NCBI RefSeq assembly: GCF_000196115.1
Contig: NC_005027.1
Coordinates: 4,526,001-4,590,000, forward strand
Direction of reading: 5' to 3'
DNA: 64,000 bases
Source: Rhodopirellula baltica SH 1
Lineage (GTDB): Bacteria > Planctomycetota > Planctomycetia > Pirellulales > Pirellulaceae
A program made the translations under genes and the position numbers. The notes beneath the pieces are model-generated. The model saw only the letters and a list, made by a program, of their open reading frames with translations. It was not told where the DNA came from and ran no database searches. Positions 1 to 8,773 of this stretch are shown here, in pieces; position 1 is the stretch's first letter; the number at the start of each line of letters is the position of its first letter.

Positions 1-150
1 CTGGACTATGCCGGCGGAAGCCAAGACGAACACTTTTTCTTGAAGAACTGTGGCTTCTTCTCGGAGACCGTTGATCTGGATCAAACTTTCGAACGAAAGT
101 CCACCGCAGGCCAGCAGCCTGAAATCAACTGGGATCAGTTGCCACGCTGA
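1..150 (+). CDS. C-terminal end of an unknown protein (cut by window start)
   Basis: Frame 1 is open from the first base to a TGA at 148-150 and gives 49 residues (begins LDYAGGSQDEHFFLKN, ends NWDQLPR). I do not recognise the family; the fragment has no transmembrane stretch or known motif. It reads in the same direction as the phosphatidylserine decarboxylase that starts 106 bases later, so the two could be co-transcribed. That it is coding rests only on the open frame and a plausible protein-like composition. Confidence 0.5.
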   Translation: MDYAGGSQDEHFFLKNCGFFSETVDLDQTFERKSTAGQQPEINWDQLPR

Positions 151-256
151 TCCATCGCAACGCCACTCTCGTAGAGGACGACGCAAAGAATCCCACGCAT
201 GGGTCGTGCGACCGGACTCGCGGCCTCGTCCACTACCATTCAAACAAGAATCACTC

Positions 257-1162
257 ATGGATGAAATCGTCTATCACGACCGATACACCGGCGAAGACCG
301 CATCGAAAAAGTGTATGGCGACAAGGCATTGCGATGGACGTACGGCACCATTGCCGGACGTCTTTCGCTTTCGCTGGTCGTGAAACGAACGTTGTTCTCG
401 CACTGGTACGGTTGGCGAATGGACCAACCGAAAACACGCGAGAAGATCGCTCCGTTCATCAAGGAGTATGAACTGGACTCGGATGAGTTTGTCCGCGACG
501 TGGACGAGTTTGCCAATTTCAACGAGTTCTTTTTTCGAAAGCTGAAACCGGAAGCTCGTCCGATTGATGCGGCTGCCGACTCGGTGGTCTTCCCCGCCGA
601 CGGCCGTCACCTTTGCATTCCCGACCTATCAAAATGCGAAGGGCTGTTTGTCAAAGGCGAGATGTTTGATCTGCCAACGCTCCTGCAAGATTCCGCCCTC
701 GCCGACCGCTATGCGAGCGGCAGCCTGCTGCTTTCGCGGTTGTGCCCGGTCGACTATCACCGCTTTCACTTTCCCGCCGCCGGTGTCCCCGGTGAGAGCC
801 GTCTGATCAACGGTCCACTCTATTCCGTTAATCCAATTGCCTTGCGTCAGAACATTCACATTCTGACCAGCAACAAACGCTGCCTCACGCAGCTCGAAAC
901 GGAATCTTTCGGAACAGTGCTATTGCTTGAAATCGGCGCCACCTGCGTGGGCAGCATCCAACAGAGTTACTCGCCCGGTGAAACCATCTCCAAGGGCGAC
1001 GAAAAAGGCTACTTCCGATTCGGTGGTTCCTCGACCATGGTTTTGTTCGAACCCGGCCGCATCCAATTCGACGCGGACCTCATTGAAAACTCTCGCCAAC
1101 ATCGCGAACTCTACGCTCGCATGGGCGACCATTTGGGGAATCGACCTGCCAATTCCATCTGA
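257..1162 (+). CDS. psd: phosphatidylserine decarboxylase
   Basis: Converts phosphatidylserine to phosphatidylethanolamine at the membrane. The 301-residue product has the family features: a central LCPVDYHRFHFP segment and, near the C terminus, FRFGGSSTMVLFEPG. The GGSS at residues 256-259 corresponds to the LGST/GSS self-cleavage site, where the serine after the glycine becomes the pyruvoyl group. An in-frame ATG exists at 50, but it adds 69 residues of low-quality Arg/Ser-rich sequence overlapping the end of the preceding gene, so I chose the ATG at 257 (MDEIVYHDRYTG). The substrate would come from a phosphatidylserine synthase encoded elsewhere. Confidence 0.93.
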   Translation: MDEIVYHDRYTGEDRIEKVYGDKALRWTYGTIAGRLSLSLVVKRTLFSHWYGWRMDQPKTREKIAPFIKEYELDSDEFVRDVDEFANFNEFFFRKLKPEARPIDAAADSVVFPADGRHLCIPDLSKCEGLFVKGEMFDLPTLLQDSALADRYASGSLLLSRLCPVDYHRFHFPAAGVPGESRLINGPLYSVNPIALRQNIHILTSNKRCLTQLETESFGTVLLLEIGATCVGSIQQSYSPGETISKGDEKGYFRFGGSSTMVLFEPGRIQFDADLIENSRQHRELYARMGDHLGNRPANSI

Positions 1163-1274
1163 GCCAAATTTTCAATTTTGATGTCCCGATTCGTGTTCTC
1201 GGTTCGTCACCCTCACAAATGACGTGGCTATGTTGCCACTGTCGAACCCGAAACCTTCGTTTGAAAGAACACCG

Positions 1275-1634
1275 ATGCCAAAATTCATGTTTGTTTATCG
1301 CGGCGGCTGCGACGAGATGGAAAACGCCTCTCCGGACGAGATGCAAAAAGTCATGCAACGGTGGATGGACTGGATCCAAGACGGGATGAAAGCCGGTTGG
1401 TTGCTTGATGGTGGCGACGGACTGAAACCCGAAGGCGCAACCGTCAATCCGGATCTGTCCGTCACGGATGGGCCGTTCACCGAGTCGAAAGAATTGGTTG
1501 GTGGCTACTCGATGGTTCAAGCCGAGAATCTCGCCGCCGCAGTGGAACTGGCCAAGACGTCACCGATCATCCATCACAAAGGTGCCATCGAAGTTCGCGA
1601 ATTGGCGAATGTGGGCCAGCCCGAAGAAGCATGA
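1275..1634 (+). CDS. YCII-related (DGPF) domain protein
   Basis: A 119-residue YCII-like alpha/beta protein. It begins MPKFMFVYRGG and carries the DGPF signature as VTDGPFTESKELVGGYSMV, both typical of the YCII/DGPF family. The biochemical role is not established; members are often encoded beside ECF sigma factors, as here. The stop overlaps the ATG of the sigma gene (ATGA at 1631-1634), indicating translational coupling. An in-frame ATG at 1224 lies in poorly conserved sequence, so the start at 1275 is preferred. Confidence 0.9.
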   Translation: MPKFMFVYRGGCDEMENASPDEMQKVMQRWMDWIQDGMKAGWLLDGGDGLKPEGATVNPDLSVTDGPFTESKELVGGYSMVQAENLAAAVELAKTSPIIHHKGAIEVRELANVGQPEEA

Positions 1635-2884
1635 CCGATTCAAGCGGCCATTTGGTCGAGCACTTTTTTCGGCACGAGTCCGCCCATTTGATTGCGGTGC
1701 TGACTCGTGCCTTTGGGATCCGTCGAATCAACTTGATCGAAGACATGGTTCAGGTCGCCATGCTAGAGGCGATGAACGCGTGGAAGCAAGGCGGAGTGCC
1801 TGACAATCCAACTGCGTGGATCCATCGCGCCACCAAGAACCGAATCCTGGATGCATTGCGCCGCGAAAAGACGTTGGCACAAGCGATCTCTTTGGCGGGA
1901 CCATCGCTGGACGTCCAAGAGGACACCGTGGATCACTGGCTAAGCGAAGAACAATTGCCCGACAGCTTGCTGCGGATGATGTTTGTTTGCTGTCACCCAA
2001 CTCTGAACCGTGAGACGCAGATCGCGCTGACGCTGAAAACACTTTGTGGCTTTGGGTACGCCGAAATCGCTGCCGGATTGTTGCTGCCACTCGAGACGAT
2101 CAAAAAACGAATCGCTCGTGCCAAACGTTCACTCTGCGAAGCCAATGTCGCGGTGGAATTGCCCAGCCCTGACGAGATTGCACAGCGCCGCGGCGTCGTT
2201 CACGATGTGCTGTATCTGATGTTCAATGAGGGACACAACACCTCACACGGATCCCAGCCCATCCGAGATGACATTTGCGAAGAAGCAGCAAGACTGTGTC
2301 ATCTGCTGAGCGAAAGCGAACATGGCTCGCGCGCCACGAAAGCTCTGCTGGCACTGATGCTGTTTCAAGCAGCCCGCTTGGAATCACGAACCGACGAACA
2401 AGGCAACGTGATTCTCCTGGAGGACCAAGACCGTTCGAAATGGGATCGGCGACTGATCACCATCGCGCAACATGAGCTGGCTGGCTCGAAGATTGATTCG
2501 CCGACTACGTACCACTGGGAAGCAGCCATCGCGATGCAGCACTGCATCGCCCCAAGCGTAGAAGCCACCGACTGGTCAACGATCGTTCGTTTTTACAATC
2601 GCCTGCTTGAGATCCACCGGTCGCCGATTTACGAACTCAACCGAGCCATCGCGAGGGCTCAAGCAGGCCAGATCAACGAGGCACTGAAAGAGCTGCAAAC
2701 GCTCCAGCAATCCGGTGCAATGCAGACCTATTTGTTGCTGGATTGTGCAATCGCCAGAGTGCATGAACTGGGCAACCACACCTCACAGGCAATTGACGCC
2801 TATCTGATCGCGCTGTCCAAAGCCAAAGCTGATCACGAGAAACAACTGGTCGAAACGAAACTGCGAAAGCTACAACAGGCGTAG
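1631..2884 (+). CDS. ECF RNA polymerase sigma factor with C-terminal extension (ECF42/SigJ-like, DUF6596)
   Basis: A 417-residue sigma factor. Region 2 lies around residues 10-75 (NLIEDMVQVAMLEAMNAW, then an HRATKNRILDALRRE segment) and region 4 around 110-165 (CGFGYAEIAAGLLLPLET and IKKRIARAKRSL). The remaining about 240 residues are helical and repeat-like (YELNRAIARAQAG, ALKELQTL), as in the ECF42 type, which usually has no classical anti-sigma factor. The ATGA overlap with the upstream YCII gene is the standard pairing for this group. The extension probably acts in regulation; the inducing signal is unknown. The frame ends before a strong hairpin at 2893-2920. Confidence 0.92.
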   Translation: MTDSSGHLVEHFFRHESAHLIAVLTRAFGIRRINLIEDMVQVAMLEAMNAWKQGGVPDNPTAWIHRATKNRILDALRREKTLAQAISLAGPSLDVQEDTVDHWLSEEQLPDSLLRMMFVCCHPTLNRETQIALTLKTLCGFGYAEIAAGLLLPLETIKKRIARAKRSLCEANVAVELPSPDEIAQRRGVVHDVLYLMFNEGHNTSHGSQPIRDDICEEAARLCHLLSESEHGSRATKALLALMLFQAARLESRTDEQGNVILLEDQDRSKWDRRLITIAQHELAGSKIDSPTTYHWEAAIAMQHCIAPSVEATDWSTIVRFYNRLLEIHRSPIYELNRAIARAQAGQINEALKELQTLQQSGAMQTYLLLDCAIARVHELGNHTSQAIDAYLIALSKAKADHEKQLVETKLRKLQQA

Positions 2885-2892
2885 AACGAAAA

Positions 2893-2920
2893 AGCCCTCG
2901 CAAGAGAACTTGCGAGGGCT
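2893..2920. terminator. bidirectional terminator hairpin
   Basis: A perfect 12-bp inverted repeat, arms AGCCCTCGCAAG and CTTGCGAGGGCT, with an AGAA loop. Upstream bases are A-rich and a short T-containing stretch follows. It lies just after the sigma gene stop at 2884 and before the convergent BON gene ending at 2983, so it could end both transcripts. Confidence 0.85.
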
Positions 2921-2982
2921 ATTCGTTGATTCGTTTGGATCAAGTGACCCGCTGGATCAATTGGCTGGACGACTTGACTGAA

Positions 2983-4158
2983 CTACTTGTCAGTGAAGTC
3001 CAAGAACCACCAACCATCGTCCCATTCGAGCGAGACTTTACGCCATCCCAAAGGAACTTGTGGGTAGGGGTAGAAAGGTCCGATGTATGGGAAAGCCGAT
3101 GGGCTGTACTGTTGTGGGTACGTCAGTGCAGCGTAGTTTGGATACGCTGCGTAGCCTGGCCATGCGTAGTTCGGCAGGTTTGGCGAATCGTAGCGAGGTG
3201 CTCCGACGGGTGCGGCAGGAGCCATTGGAACGGGTTGTCCCATGACAGGTGCGTGAGCCATTGGTGCAGGTGCTGCTGGCACGCCGGCTCCATGAGTCAC
3301 CATGCTACCGGGCACGACCATTTCGCCGTTGATCATTTGTCCGCCAGCTTGTCCGTACGAAACGGGACGAGCTTGGACTTGACCACGGTTAGCTGGTGGC
3401 AAAGGCTGCAATCCACCGGTGCGGTGAGAAGCAGGTGTTGCAACCAAACCGGTGTTCGAACCAGCCTTCACGCTCATCAGATCGCGAACGCCGCGTGCTC
3501 CAGGAGCGTGACGAGCGATTTCGGCGATCAGTTCACGTTGCGATGCCGAAGCAGCTTCGCCGGTGATTTCGACGATGCCGTCGTATGCGTTGACGTCGAC
3601 GCCGAAGTCTTTCAAGTGACCGACCGATTGGGCTTTGCCCAAAGCAGCGGCGACCGATTGCGTGATTGCTTCGTCGCTGTTGGCTTCGCCGCCAGCGTTT
3701 TCCCAAGCAGCCACGGTGCGAGTTTGCGAGTCAGCGGCTGCTTCGCCGGCGACTGGTGAAACCGTACCAGGAACAACTTCTTGAGCTTCGGTTTCCAAAG
3801 CACCTTTGAAGTCAAACGCTTCAGCTGGCTCAACAGCTGCGATTGCAGCGGCTTTGGGTTTGTAAATCTTTGCTTCGAGAACTTCGAGTTCGTTAACAAC
3901 ATTGACAACGCCGTCGACGTCTTTCAAAGCGGCCAAGACCAAGTCTTGTTGCTCCGAGCCATCGACGGTGCCGCGGAACAATACCACGCCGTCGTTGACT
4001 TTCATGTCGAGGTTGAAGTTCTTCAGCTGGCCTGCATCACGGCTGACTTTGAGCCGTTGCATGACTTGTTGTGCGATCTCGCGATCACCGCCAAAGGCCT
4101 GAGCAGGCCCCAGCGTGGCAATCGCGGCCATCGCCAGTCCAAAATATTTGCGTCGCAT
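2983..4158 (-). CDS. secreted protein with two BON domains
   Basis: A 391-residue protein with an N-terminal signal peptide (MRRKYFGLAMAAIATLGPAQ, likely cleaved near AFGG). Two BON domains follow. The first spans about residues 25-95 (DREIAQQVMQRLKVS to VVNVVNELEV) and the second about 155-220 (SDEAITQSVAAALGKA to ARGVRDLMSV). BON domains in this family bind membranes or other envelope parts. The last 170 residues are rich in Ala, Pro, Gly and then Tyr/Pro (PNYAWPGYAAYPNYAAL), ending in a Trp-rich tail (WDDGWWFLDF). The linker and tail look unstructured. It is probably an envelope protein; no enzyme motif is visible. Confidence 0.85.
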   Translation of the reverse strand: MRRKYFGLAMAAIATLGPAQAFGGDREIAQQVMQRLKVSRDAGQLKNFNLDMKVNDGVVLFRGTVDGSEQQDLVLAALKDVDGVVNVVNELEVLEAKIYKPKAAAIAAVEPAEAFDFKGALETEAQEVVPGTVSPVAGEAAADSQTRTVAAWENAGGEANSDEAITQSVAAALGKAQSVGHLKDFGVDVNAYDGIVEITGEAASASQRELIAEIARHAPGARGVRDLMSVKAGSNTGLVATPASHRTGGLQPLPPANRGQVQARPVSYGQAGGQMINGEMVVPGSMVTHGAGVPAAPAPMAHAPVMGQPVPMAPAAPVGAPRYDSPNLPNYAWPGYAAYPNYAALTYPQQYSPSAFPYIGPFYPYPQVPLGWRKVSLEWDDGWWFLDFTDK

Positions 4159-4377
4159 GGAAATGCCTCCCTACAGTCCTTTGTGAGGTGTCATTCACCG
4201 ACCGCCGTGCTCGTGGCAAAAAAGGAACGGCCGACAGCCGGTCCGATCGGTGCTATGGACTGTTTCGGTTGTAACGAGGCCTGAACGGCAGTTTTTTTCC
4301 GATTTTGTGGATAAATCGACGCGCACCACGATCGACGGCGAAAGAGAAACCGCGGCGCAAACGGGCTCAATTCAAAT

Positions 4378-4662
4378 TCAACCGGCCGAGAAAAATCGCT
4401 TGTTCGTCCCGCCACTGCCAATCGGAATCTCCATCCTCGCGCCGCACTTGGGGCATCCGCCGCGATACGCGGTTCGCTGGTCGTTGCGGTAAATGCGACC
4501 ATAGGTTTGGCAACATCGGAACTGAATGCCTAAGAACGGCCGTGGGTTTCCCGGCGTTCCGTCACGTCCCGAAGCCGAATCGGACGCGTTGGACTGATCG
4601 CGTACGTCGTGCACAACATCGAGATGTTTGCCAACGTTTGGGTGCGGAGTGGGATCGACCAT
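4378..4662 (-). CDS. small conserved zinc-ribbon-like protein
   Basis: A 94-residue protein starting MVDPTPHPNVGKH; an in-frame start at 4686 would add 8 residues. The C-terminal half has a four-cysteine pattern, FRCCQTYGRIYR then GGCPKCGARMEIPIG, which resembles a zinc ribbon, followed by GSGGTNKRFFSAG. The N-terminal half looks disordered. No function is known to me. It lies between the BON gene and the ECF sigma factor, all on the minus strand but separated by about 150-220 bases. The Cys pattern supports a real gene despite its size. Confidence 0.65.
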   Translation of the reverse strand: MVDPTPHPNVGKHLDVVHDVRDQSNASDSASGRDGTPGNPRPFLGIQFRCCQTYGRIYRNDQRTAYRGGCPKCGARMEIPIGSGGTNKRFFSAG

Positions 4663-4811
4663 GGTTGTCCCCCCAAGACCGAGCAAGGAACGGTCGGGAA
4701 AGAGGTGTCAGTTGTCTTTTGCCAGAACAAGCTGAAATATTGGCCTCGTGTTGGGTCGAAAAACCCGCTCGGAATCGCCTGGTCCACAAACCACTTCGTC
4801 AACCAACCGGC

Positions 4812-5447
4812 TCAGGAGCTCGGTTCGCCCGAGGATTCTGACTCAGGTTCTCGCAACTGTTCGATCGCCAATCGCAATTGCTTGCGAGCCCGATTCAATC
4901 GGCTGCGAACGGTACCGATGGACAGTTCCAAAATCTCAGCCATTTCCTCATAGGAAGATTCGTTCATCTCTCGCAAGACAAGAATGCTGCGGTGCTCATC
5001 GCTGAGTTGCCGCAGAGCCAATTGCACCAACGAAACGTCATCCTGGCGAATCATGTTCGCATCGACGGCCTCGCCGCCACAAACGACTTCTTCGCCGATT
5101 TCCTCGCGCTGCTGGTCCAGCGAGAGGCGAACCTTCTGGCGGCGCTTTCGCGACAAAGCGATGTTGAACGCGACTCGATACAACCAAGTGAAGAACTGGC
5201 TATTTTGCTGGAACGTGTCCAGTTTAACGAATGCCCGAATGAAGGCCTCTTGAGTCACTTCTTCGGCATCATGGACCGAACCGGTGACGTGAATCATGGC
5301 GTGATGCAGCCGGTCTTGGTGACGGATCACCAAGCCTTCAAAGGCGGACGCGTCACCTGACAGCGCCGCTTCGATCAACGCCCCTTCGTCAGTCGGCGCG
5401 AGATTCGCCGCGGTGCGTTCGTTTCGGTTCGAGCTGGCTTCGTCCAC
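4812..5447 (-). CDS. ECF-type RNA polymerase sigma factor (SigE/RpoE-like)
   Basis: A 211-residue ECF sigma factor. Region 2 is at about residues 40-110 (FEGLVIRHQDRLHHAM, DAEEVTQEAFIRAF, FFTWLYRVAFNIALSRKRR) and region 4 at about 145-195 (LRQLSDEHRSILVLREMN, YEEMAEILELSIGTVRSRLN). It starts at GTG (MDEASSNRNERTAA). Unlike the sigma factor at 1631, it has no long C-terminal extension, only an acidic Ser/Glu-rich tail (PESESSGEPSS). No anti-sigma factor is adjacent, so its control is not visible here. Confidence 0.92.
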   Translation of the reverse strand: MDEASSNRNERTAANLAPTDEGALIEAALSGDASAFEGLVIRHQDRLHHAMIHVTGSVHDAEEVTQEAFIRAFVKLDTFQQNSQFFTWLYRVAFNIALSRKRRQKVRLSLDQQREEIGEEVVCGGEAVDANMIRQDDVSLVQLALRQLSDEHRSILVLREMNESSYEEMAEILELSIGTVRSRLNRARKQLRLAIEQLREPESESSGEPSS

Positions 5448-5480
5448 TTCCCCTCAACTTGATGATCGTTCGCTGGGTAG

Positions 5481-6887
5481 TCAGTTTAACTCAAACGAGT
5501 CGCCCTGTTGCAAAGCATCTGGGTCTTTCCTGGATGCCTGAGCCTCTCGAACGTCCTCATCGAAATGATCCGAGACTCCGCCGTTGCCACTTTCATCGCC
5601 CATCGGAGGAAACGATTCCCCGTTTTCATCCAACCACAACGGAATCGTTAGAACTCCGAAAAACGAAACAATCAACCCAACCTGAGATGCTTGCTCGCTG
5701 GGCCACACTTGAGACGCCACCAAACCCCGCCACAGCAACAATTGCACGCTCGTGGCAACCGGCAAACTGACAGCAAAACGTCCCAGTGAATCTCGTGATT
5801 GGGCGAATTCACACATACCAAGAATCTTCGCGAAAACCGCCGCGAGCAATATCACGCCCATCACCGCTTGCCAGCCCACCACGATCGCGGGCACCGCGAT
5901 CAGAATCATCAAATCAATCAACCTCTTCGTTGATGATCCAAGGGGATCCATTTTCATGTCCGCCGATGGACAAAAACTTTTTGCCAACACACGAGCGAAA
6001 AAGCCCGCCGCCACGAGCGATGTTAGCAAACGCAATCCGATTTGAACCAAAGTCACCGACCATTCCGCACCAGTCGTCATCCACCCGCTCGGCGGCCAAG
6101 TGCCAATGCCCGCCGGCATCGATTCACCAACGAGTTGCCACGGAACGACCATCGCTTGCGGAAACGCAAACATCCCGCCAATCAGCGTCACTGCCGCGAA
6201 TAATGTCAATCGTGAGGGCAACGCTTTTCCATCAAAGCGTATCAGGCCCATCGCCCAAGCGGTTGCCAACGCCACCACGTGATACAGGATCAACGTCAAC
6301 AAATCAGCGTCAACAATCGGTGTCCACATCCAATTCGGCCGCACCGAATCACCGAAATATGGCAAGCTCCAACGCGTCAACTCAGTCGCACCAACCAAAG
6401 CGAATGTGATCCCGACCAACGTTTCGACGATCGGGTAGCGTGACGAAATCGGAAGCCGGCAATCTCGGCATCGCCCGCTCAACCACAACCAACCAAAGAT
6501 CGGCACATTGTCACGAGCCCGAAGCCGATTGCGACACCTCGGACAGAACGAATGGCCGTTCACGTTCAAACGTTGAGGCAATCGCCAAACGACCACATTA
6601 AGAAAGCTGCCGACGCTCGCCCCAACCACCAAGAAAAACGTAAAAATAACCACGTCATTGGCTCGCGGCATCAACAAATCGACCACGCGAAAATGCGGGT
6701 GTGCCCCCGAGATCCACAGCGCAGACAACCACACATAAGCCGCCGATGCGAGCAGATACCCGATCAGCAAGCAAACGGCGAGAATTCGATACGGTGAGCG
6801 TCGTCGCGACAAAATTGCATGGCCCTTGGCGTGTCCGCACACTCTACTAGCCAAGCCCCGAACTGACGACTCCCATCCAATCCCCAT
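5481..6887 (-). CDS. prepilin peptidase-like A24 membrane protein with divergent active-site motifs
   Basis: A 468-residue polytopic membrane protein. About residues 75-170 form the N-terminal domain of type IV prepilin peptidases: VGSFLNVVVWRLPQ, then two CxxC pairs (FCPRCRNRLRARDNVPIFGW and RCRDCRLPISSRYPIVE) that bind zinc. The catalytic half is divergent. The first Asp motif reads LIRFDGKALPSRLT and the usual GxGDxK motif is replaced by RLIDLMILI. It may process prepilin-type leaders such as that of the DUF1559 protein at 23097, but activity is uncertain. Its ATG is only 5 bases from the divergent photolyase ATG; a downstream GTG (6842) is an alternative start. Confidence 0.8.
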   Translation of the reverse strand: MGIGWESSVRGLASRVCGHAKGHAILSRRRSPYRILAVCLLIGYLLASAAYVWLSALWISGAHPHFRVVDLLMPRANDVVIFTFFLVVGASVGSFLNVVVWRLPQRLNVNGHSFCPRCRNRLRARDNVPIFGWLWLSGRCRDCRLPISSRYPIVETLVGITFALVGATELTRWSLPYFGDSVRPNWMWTPIVDADLLTLILYHVVALATAWAMGLIRFDGKALPSRLTLFAAVTLIGGMFAFPQAMVVPWQLVGESMPAGIGTWPPSGWMTTGAEWSVTLVQIGLRLLTSLVAAGFFARVLAKSFCPSADMKMDPLGSSTKRLIDLMILIAVPAIVVGWQAVMGVILLAAVFAKILGMCEFAQSRDSLGRFAVSLPVATSVQLLLWRGLVASQVWPSEQASQVGLIVSFFGVLTIPLWLDENGESFPPMGDESGNGGVSDHFDEDVREAQASRKDPDALQQGDSFELN

Positions 6888-6892
6888 CGCTC

Positions 6893-8416
6893 ATGACTTC
6901 CACGCTCCCTCCCCAGCGTCATCAATTCGCCAACGACCACCCGCCCCGGCATGAGGGGGATTACGTCGTTTATTGGCTGATCGCCCAACGGCGGCTGCAC
7001 TGGAATTTCGCGTTGCAACATGCGATTGACCGGGCACTCGAATTTGAAAAACCGCTGCTGATCTTCGAACCCCTGCGAGTTCGCTACCAATGGGCCAGCG
7101 ACCGGATCCACCGGTTCATCATCGAAGGCATGCGAGACAACGCTGCGGAGGCGGAATCATTGCCGGTGGTGTACTACCCGTACGTTGAACCCAAACCGGG
7201 TGTCGGCTCGCCACTGCTTCACCGACTCGCCAAACACGCTTGCACGGTCGTCACTGATGAATACCCGTGTTTCTTTCTGCCGCACATGATCGACGCGGTG
7301 AAGGACAAACTGCCCGCCCGTTTGGAATTGATCGATTCCAATGGAGTTCTCCCACTGCGAGCGGCTGAGAAGACTTACACGGTCGCACACAGTTACCGGC
7401 GATTCATGCAGAAAAACATTCTGCCCGCGCTCGAGCAGTTGCCACTCGCCAACCCACTGGATCGAAACAGCAACCGCCCTGCCCTGCCCTGCCCCGATGG
7501 CGAATCGATGGCAGAACGCCGAAAGAAATTGCTCCCGTCCAAGATCCTGTCCAAATGGCCTGCCGCTGATTTAGAAAAGCTGCTCGGCCAAGATGGCTTG
7601 TCGGAAATTCCAATCGATCATTCGGTTCGTCCGTCCCAAGCGACGCCCGGCGGAACGGTGGAAGCCACCCGTCGCTGGCAAGAATTTTTGAACAAGAAAC
7701 TGTCTCGCTACAACGACGACCGCAACCATCCCGATGAACACGCCACGACGGGCCTGAGCCCTCATCTGCACTTCGGTCACATTTCGGCGCACGAAATGGT
7801 TTCTTCGATTTTGGAACACGAGGGTTGGTCCGCAGACCAAACGTCCAAACCCAACGGCAAGAACCATAGCTTTTGGAACGTCGGCGAAAACGCGGAAGCC
7901 TTGCTCGATCAACTGCTGACCTGGCGAGAGATCGGATTCAATTGGTCGTTCCAAAATCCAGACACGTATGACTCGCTGGAATCGTTGCCGGATTGGGCGC
8001 AGAAGACTCTGAATGAAACGCGTGATGACGAGCGTCCCCATCTTTACACGCTGGCGGAGTTTGAGAATGCCGAGACGCACGACGAAATTTGGAACGCGGC
8101 GCAGCGTGAGTTGGTGGAAACCGGCGAGATGCACAACTACATGCGAATGCTATGGGGCAAGAAGATTTTGCATTGGACCCAAACGCCCGAAGAAGCTCTT
8201 GAGTTCATGATTCACCTGAACAACAAGTATGGGCTGGATGGTCGCGATCCCAACTCATACTGCGGCATCCTTTGGGTGCTCGGCCGCACCGACCGAGCCT
8301 GGGGTCCCAAGCGTCCCGTCTTCGGCAGCGTCCGCTACATGACCAGCGACAGCACCCGCAAAAAGCTCAAGCTCACCAAGTACCTCCAGCGGTTCGCCGG
8401 ATCGAACAAGAAGTAG
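6893..8416 (+). CDS. phr: class II deoxyribodipyrimidine (CPD) photolyase
   Basis: A 507-residue light-driven DNA repair enzyme that splits cyclobutane pyrimidine dimers using FAD. The N-terminal alpha/beta domain begins DYVVYWLIAQRRLHWNFAL. The C-terminal FAD-binding domain has class II hallmarks: HATTGLSPHLHFGHIS, MHNYMRMLWGKKILHWT, LNNKYGLDGRDPNSYCGI and RPVFGSVRYM. Length fits class II enzymes. The ATG is 5 bases from the start of the divergent prepilin peptidase-like gene, so its promoter would lie inside that gene if both starts are right. It is followed by a repeat island. Confidence 0.95.
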   Translation: MTSTLPPQRHQFANDHPPRHEGDYVVYWLIAQRRLHWNFALQHAIDRALEFEKPLLIFEPLRVRYQWASDRIHRFIIEGMRDNAAEAESLPVVYYPYVEPKPGVGSPLLHRLAKHACTVVTDEYPCFFLPHMIDAVKDKLPARLELIDSNGVLPLRAAEKTYTVAHSYRRFMQKNILPALEQLPLANPLDRNSNRPALPCPDGESMAERRKKLLPSKILSKWPAADLEKLLGQDGLSEIPIDHSVRPSQATPGGTVEATRRWQEFLNKKLSRYNDDRNHPDEHATTGLSPHLHFGHISAHEMVSSILEHEGWSADQTSKPNGKNHSFWNVGENAEALLDQLLTWREIGFNWSFQNPDTYDSLESLPDWAQKTLNETRDDERPHLYTLAEFENAETHDEIWNAAQRELVETGEMHNYMRMLWGKKILHWTQTPEEALEFMIHLNNKYGLDGRDPNSYCGILWVLGRTDRAWGPKRPVFGSVRYMTSDSTRKKLKLTKYLQRFAGSNKK

Positions 8417-8433
8417 GGACAGAGCGAAAATCA

Positions 8434-8490
8434 AGTGGCAGAGGCTTTCAGCCTGTGATTGCGCGGAACTCAGGTTGGAAGCCTGAGTCA
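8434..8490. repeat. short paired-hairpin repeat (ggcttYcagcct family), copy 1
   Basis: It contains a small palindrome AGGCT-TTC-AGCCT, followed by arms ACTCAGG (8468-8474) and CCTGAGT (8482-8488) around TTGGAAG. The layout matches the element at 37340-37397: a GTGGCA start, an AGGCT/AGCCT hairpin, a spacer, then a GGAAGCCT arm. It lies just after the photolyase stop, where it could form a hairpin in the 3' end of the transcript. Confidence 0.6.
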
Positions 8491-8552
8491 AATTTTCACC
8501 GCTCAAAGGGATCGGACCGAATGAAGTGAATTCCGGCAGAAGAAACGATCCG

Positions 8553-8708
8553 CCCGTAACCGACTGAGGTCCTCAGTCGGCGTATCCACCACCATCGCTG
8601 CAAGCGATGGCCCCTCAGCAAGCACGTGGCAACGAGTGAGCCAACGGCTCTGGCGTCGCTGAGATTCGTTTGCCGACGGAGGGCCTCCGTCGGCGACATG
8701 GAAAGGAA
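8553..8708. repeat. 156-bp palindrome-rich repeat, copy 1
   Basis: It matches 9125-9280 at all but 3 of 156 positions by direct comparison. Internal palindromes are CGACTGAGG/CCTCAGTCG near the left end, ATCGCTG-CAAGCGAT in the middle, and GCCGACGGAGG/CCTCCGTCGGC near the right end. Very high identity at the same length suggests recent copying or recombination. Confidence 0.9.
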
Positions 8709-8773
8709 GCCGATAAACGGCTGACACCTTACGAGCACGCGAAACGGGTATCGCCTGGCGACGGGCGGCAAAC

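Noticed and set aside
2926-3759. Plus-strand 277-residue frame
   Set aside because: Antisense to the BON protein; Trp/Cys/Arg-rich sequence typical of a shadow frame.
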